From contig NZ_QFFK01000001.1 in the NCBI RefSeq assembly GCF_003149455.1, forward strand, positions 749,935 through 813,934: 64,000 nucleotides of DNA, given 5' to 3'. Each line of letters opens with the position of its first letter. Within the stretch, counting starts at the first letter, position 1. The notes beneath the pieces are model-generated. The model saw nothing but the letters and a program-made list of their open reading frames with translations. It was not told the DNA's origin and made no database searches. This document shows, piece by piece, positions 61,495-64,000 of this stretch. A program made the position numbers and the translations under genes. This DNA comes from Chitinophaga deserti (GTDB lineage: Bacteria; Bacteroidota; Bacteroidia; Chitinophagales; Chitinophagaceae).

Positions 61495-62637
61495 ATGAAG
61501 CTAAGAGTTCTTATCACCGGCGGTGCAGGTTTTATTGGGACAAATGTTTCCAGAAAACTTATCGCAGCAGGTCACGAAATTACCATTCTGGACAATTTCC
61601 ATCCTCAGATACATGGAGAAAATACATCGCTTCCTGAAGATCTCAGCTCCGCGGTAAGACTCGTGAAAGGTAGTGTGGAAGACCGCGAGCTCCTTTATAA
61701 GTGCCTCAGAAATCAGGACGCAGTAGTTCACCTGGCGGCAGAAACAGGTACCGGCCAATCGATGTACCACATTGCACGATATACTTCCGCTAATATCATG
61801 GGAACAGCCCATCTTTGTGATTTCATCGTAAATGAAGAGCATCAGTTAAAATCTGTAGTCGTAGCATCTTCCAGGTCGATATATGGCGAAGGGAAATATA
61901 TCTGTCCAAATCATGGAGTTGTATACCCTCATGCGCGAACCAATGCGAGTGCTGCCCGTCAATTTGATGTTTATTGCCCCGAATCAGATGAATGCAAGCT
62001 TCAGCTCGCCCCAACTGATGAAAACTCGAAAATTCTTCCTTCTTCATTTTATGGCATAACAAAGCAGGTTCAGGAACAAATGGTAATTATGGCAACCAGA
62101 TTGAAAAATATCAGTAGTTATGCCTTGCGTTACCAGAATGTATTCGGGCCTGGCCAATCCCTGAAAAATCCATATACCGGCATTCTTTCAATATTTACAC
62201 GCCTGGCGCTTCAACATCAGTCTATCAATATATTTGAAGACGGACTGGAAAGCAGGGACTTTGTTTTCATTGATGATGTCGCTAATGCCACAGTTGCTGC
62301 CGTAACAAAGGGTGCAAACGGACAGCACATCGTAAATGTTGGCAGTGGCGTACCTACTTCCGTTATGGAAGTGGCCCAGGAAATCAAATCGTTTCTTTCC
62401 AGTAATTCCGAAATCTTCATTTCCGGCGATTTCCGGGAAGGTGACATCAGGCATAACTATGCTGATCTCGGCAAACTTAAGGAAGTACTCGGTTACACTC
62501 CTTCCTGGTCCTTCAAAGAAGGATTGCACGAATTTCTTAAGTGGGCCCTGGCACAGAATGATATTCCTGCAACAATGGCCGATTATCAGCAATCCTTACT
62601 CGAACTTAAGGAACGTGGCTTGTTAAACAAAAATTAA
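61495..62637 (+). CDS. dTDP-L-rhamnose 4-epimerase-like SDR-family enzyme
   Basis: This 380-residue extended SDR has the NAD motif LITGGAGFIGTNVSRKL, catalytic serine region VVVASSRSIYGEGKY, and Tyr-x-x-x-Lys in SFYGITKQVQEQM. A Cys-containing insert between them (YCPESDECKLQLAPTDE) and the motif RYQNVFGPGQSL recall the dTDP-L-rhamnose 4-epimerase group (Tll/WbiB), where the Cys pair normally looks like CxxC. The product there is 6-deoxy-L-talose; here this is only inference. It is not a clear LegB: the insert and length fit the epimerase group better. It lies between acyltransferase and glycosyltransferase genes. Confidence 0.82.
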   Translation: MKLRVLITGGAGFIGTNVSRKLIAAGHEITILDNFHPQIHGENTSLPEDLSSAVRLVKGSVEDRELLYKCLRNQDAVVHLAAETGTGQSMYHIARYTSANIMGTAHLCDFIVNEEHQLKSVVVASSRSIYGEGKYICPNHGVVYPHARTNASAARQFDVYCPESDECKLQLAPTDENSKILPSSFYGITKQVQEQMVIMATRLKNISSYALRYQNVFGPGQSLKNPYTGILSIFTRLALQHQSINIFEDGLESRDFVFIDDVANATVAAVTKGANGQHIVNVGSGVPTSVMEVAQEIKSFLSSNSEIFISGDFREGDIRHNYADLGKLKEVLGYTPSWSFKEGLHEFLKWALAQNDIPATMADYQQSLLELKERGLLNKN

Positions 62638-62652
62638 CCCTTCAGAAGAAAA

Positions 62653-63615
62653 ATGAACAATCCTTTAGTCAGTATCGTATTTACAAGCTATAATCACCAG
62701 GAATACCTTCTCCAGGCTGTAGAAAGCATCCTTCAGCAATCTTATAAAGATTTCGAATTGATTATCGTCGATGATTGCTCGACTGACAACAGCCAGGATA
62801 TACTTCGCCAATACGAACAACATCCTCAGGTCCAGCTTCATCTCCTGGAAAAAAACACAGGGAGTTATGTCAGAGCCAGCAATTACGGGGCCCGGTTTGC
62901 CAAAGGCCAATACCTCCTTTTTGCCCAATGTGATGACTATAGTGACCCTACCCAGGTTTCAGAACTGGTGCGTGTGTTGGAAGAAAACCCCGGCGTAGGT
63001 GTTGCGTTTTCCAGAAGCCAGCTGGTAGACGGAGAGGGAAACATCCTTACTGACGATTTTCAGGGCAGGGAACATGCCTTCAGAGAAAAATGCGTCACAG
63101 ATACATTGATCCTAAAAAAGGAAATGCGCCGGTTTCTTTATTACGCCTGTGTAATCCCTAATCTAAGCGCAGCTATGATCCGCCGAGAACTTTATACCCC
63201 GCCATGTACCCTTTCAGAAAAATATATCATGGCCGCGGATTGGGCGATGTGGCTAAACCTATCTCAGAAAACCGATTTCTATTATATTGCCAAACCTCTG
63301 AACTATTTCAGACAGCATGGTACAACTATTCGCAGCCAGACCAAACTGAAAGTACAGGTAGAGGAGATTTTCGCACTGTTTTACGATTTTGCGAAAGAAA
63401 ACAACTTGTCTTTCCTGGAAAAATTCAAACTGCGAACTTTCGTTGGAAGTATCTGGTTCTGGTATTACCTCGATAGCCCCAAAGCCTGGAAAGAAAGCTT
63501 CTTCCCTCTGGTTAAATCGACTTTCAGGTTCGAAAAACTTAATGTTCCATTCCTTTGCGGCGGCGGAATGCTCTACGTAAGGGAATACTTTCGTAGAAAA
63601 CTACAGGCTAACTGA
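62653..63615 (+). CDS. Family-2 glycosyltransferase
   Basis: This 320-residue GT-A enzyme has the N-terminal motif VSIVFTSYNHQEYLLQAVES, the nucleotide-binding DDCSTDNSQDIL, and LLFAQCDDYSDP, where CDD replaces the usual DxD metal motif. AADWAMWLNLSQK is the downstream acceptor-side ED/W-type motif. It adds one sugar to the growing repeat unit at the inner membrane's cytoplasmic face. Donor and acceptor are unknown. It starts 15 bases after the epimerase gene and precedes another family-2 enzyme. Confidence 0.9.
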   Translation: MNNPLVSIVFTSYNHQEYLLQAVESILQQSYKDFELIIVDDCSTDNSQDILRQYEQHPQVQLHLLEKNTGSYVRASNYGARFAKGQYLLFAQCDDYSDPTQVSELVRVLEENPGVGVAFSRSQLVDGEGNILTDDFQGREHAFREKCVTDTLILKKEMRRFLYYACVIPNLSAAMIRRELYTPPCTLSEKYIMAADWAMWLNLSQKTDFYYIAKPLNYFRQHGTTIRSQTKLKVQVEEIFALFYDFAKENNLSFLEKFKLRTFVGSIWFWYYLDSPKAWKESFFPLVKSTFRFEKLNVPFLCGGGMLYVREYFRRKLQAN

Positions 63616-63632
63616 CTAAGGATAAATCCAAC

Positions 63633-64000
63633 GTGCACACAAAACCAAATAGCAACACTATCGCATCGGTAAAGTTTACCGTTATTATACCGACCTATAA
63701 CCGGGCCGATAAACTTAAGAATTGCCTCAAGTCTCTGGAAAACCAAACCTTTAAGGACTTTGAAGTAGTTGTGGCAGACGACGGGTCAACCGATCATACC
63801 AAAGCTATTACTGAATCTTTCATGAATAGCAGGCTGAATCTCCGATACATATATAACAACAATTGGGGAGGTCCGGCATTCCCCAGGAACAAGGGCATAG
63901 AAGCCGCAACAGGTGAATGGCTTTGCTTTCTTGATGCCGATGACTGGTGGTATCCCGCCAAGCTGGCCGTAGTTGCTGCGCATTGTAATGACACAACAGA
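63633..64000 (+). CDS. Family-2 glycosyltransferase, N-terminal part (cut by window edge)
   Basis: The frame runs open from a GTG at 63633 to the last base and gives about 122 residues. FTVIIPTYNRADKLKNCLKS, VVVADDGSTDHTKAI and WLCFLDADDWWYPAKL are the three N-terminal motifs of family-2 glycosyltransferases, including the DADD metal site. No ATG is available upstream in this frame before the preceding stop region, so GTG is the likely start. It continues the polysaccharide operon beyond the window. Confidence 0.88.
   Translation, partial: MHTKPNSNTIASVKFTVIIPTYNRADKLKNCLKSLENQTFKDFEVVVADDGSTDHTKAITESFMNSRLNLRYIYNNNWGGPAFPRNKGIEAATGEWLCFLDADDWWYPAKLAVVAAHCNDTT

Noticed and set aside
61495..62637. 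LegB dehydratase
   Set aside because: The Cys-containing insert and the RYQNVFGPGQ motif fit the rhamnose-4-epimerase-like group better, and the gene is far from LegC.
1..64000. CRISPR arrays, insertion sequences, prophage or toxin-antitoxin genes
   Set aside because: No regularly spaced repeats, no transposase or integrase motifs, no phage structural genes, and no small paired toxin-antitoxin genes could be found by reading.

Overview
The window reads as a chromosomal segment of a member of the Bacteroidota, most likely a Chitinophaga-like Chitinophagaceae bacterium. The reasons are three SusC/SusD outer-membrane pairs, lipoproteins with Bacteroidota-type lipoboxes followed by KK or GA, Bacteroidota promoter cores (TAnnTTTG) at several starts, and proteins I associate with this group (DUF5007-like, DUF5690-like and DUF6580-like). 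I see no rRNA, phage, transposase, integrase or CRISPR array. There is one tRNA (Arg, anticodon CCG).

Layout. 0-8 kb: the tail of an unknown gene, a TPR membrane protein, then a four-gene SusC-SusD-fasciclin-DUF5007-like operon. 8-14.3 kb: a leftward amino-acid permease and PLP lyase pair faces a rightward vitamin B12 uptake unit (cobalamin riboswitch, BtuB-like receptor, DUF6580-like membrane protein, BtuF-like protein). 14.3-19.4 kb: a second SusCD pair on the minus strand, beyond a long-hairpin repeat cluster. 19.7-25.6 kb: a 2-aminoethylphosphonate degradation island. It has a DUF5690-like carrier overlapping phnW on the plus strand, and an XRE-cupin regulator, phnA and phnY on the minus strand. 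Together these would convert 2-aminoethylphosphonate to phosphonoacetaldehyde, then phosphonoacetate, then acetate and phosphate. 25.7-33.6 kb: MarC protein, tRNA-Arg, a thioredoxin-like protein, a small membrane protein and a third SusCD pair. 34-41.6 kb: housekeeping and accessory genes (flavin reductase, cation/proton antiporter, large AraC-like regulator, lipoprotein, YdeI-like protein, IPP isomerase, ECF sigma factor).

42 kb to the right edge is a surface-polysaccharide locus that runs off the window. It opens with a nucleotide-sugar dehydrogenase, an SLBB export protein and a Wzz-like protein. A nonulosonic (legionaminic-type) acid operon follows: LegC-like aminotransferase, NeuD/LegH-like acyltransferase, NeuB/LegI synthase, NeuC/LegG epimerase, a formyltransferase, a PIG-L deacetylase, a PtmE-like CBS-nucleotidyltransferase, a CMP-nonulosonate synthetase, and two oxidoreductases. 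Many of these genes overlap by ATGA. Then come a hexapeptide acyltransferase, an unrecognised large glycosyltransferase-like protein, a Wzx flippase, two more acyltransferases, a dTDP-rhamnose-4-epimerase-like enzyme and two family-2 glycosyltransferases, the last cut by the window edge. The most interesting feature is this operon: it holds a deacetylase/formyltransferase pair that could swap an N-acetyl for an N-formyl group, and it lacks a visible LegB dehydratase. All functions are inferred from sequence reading without database searches.
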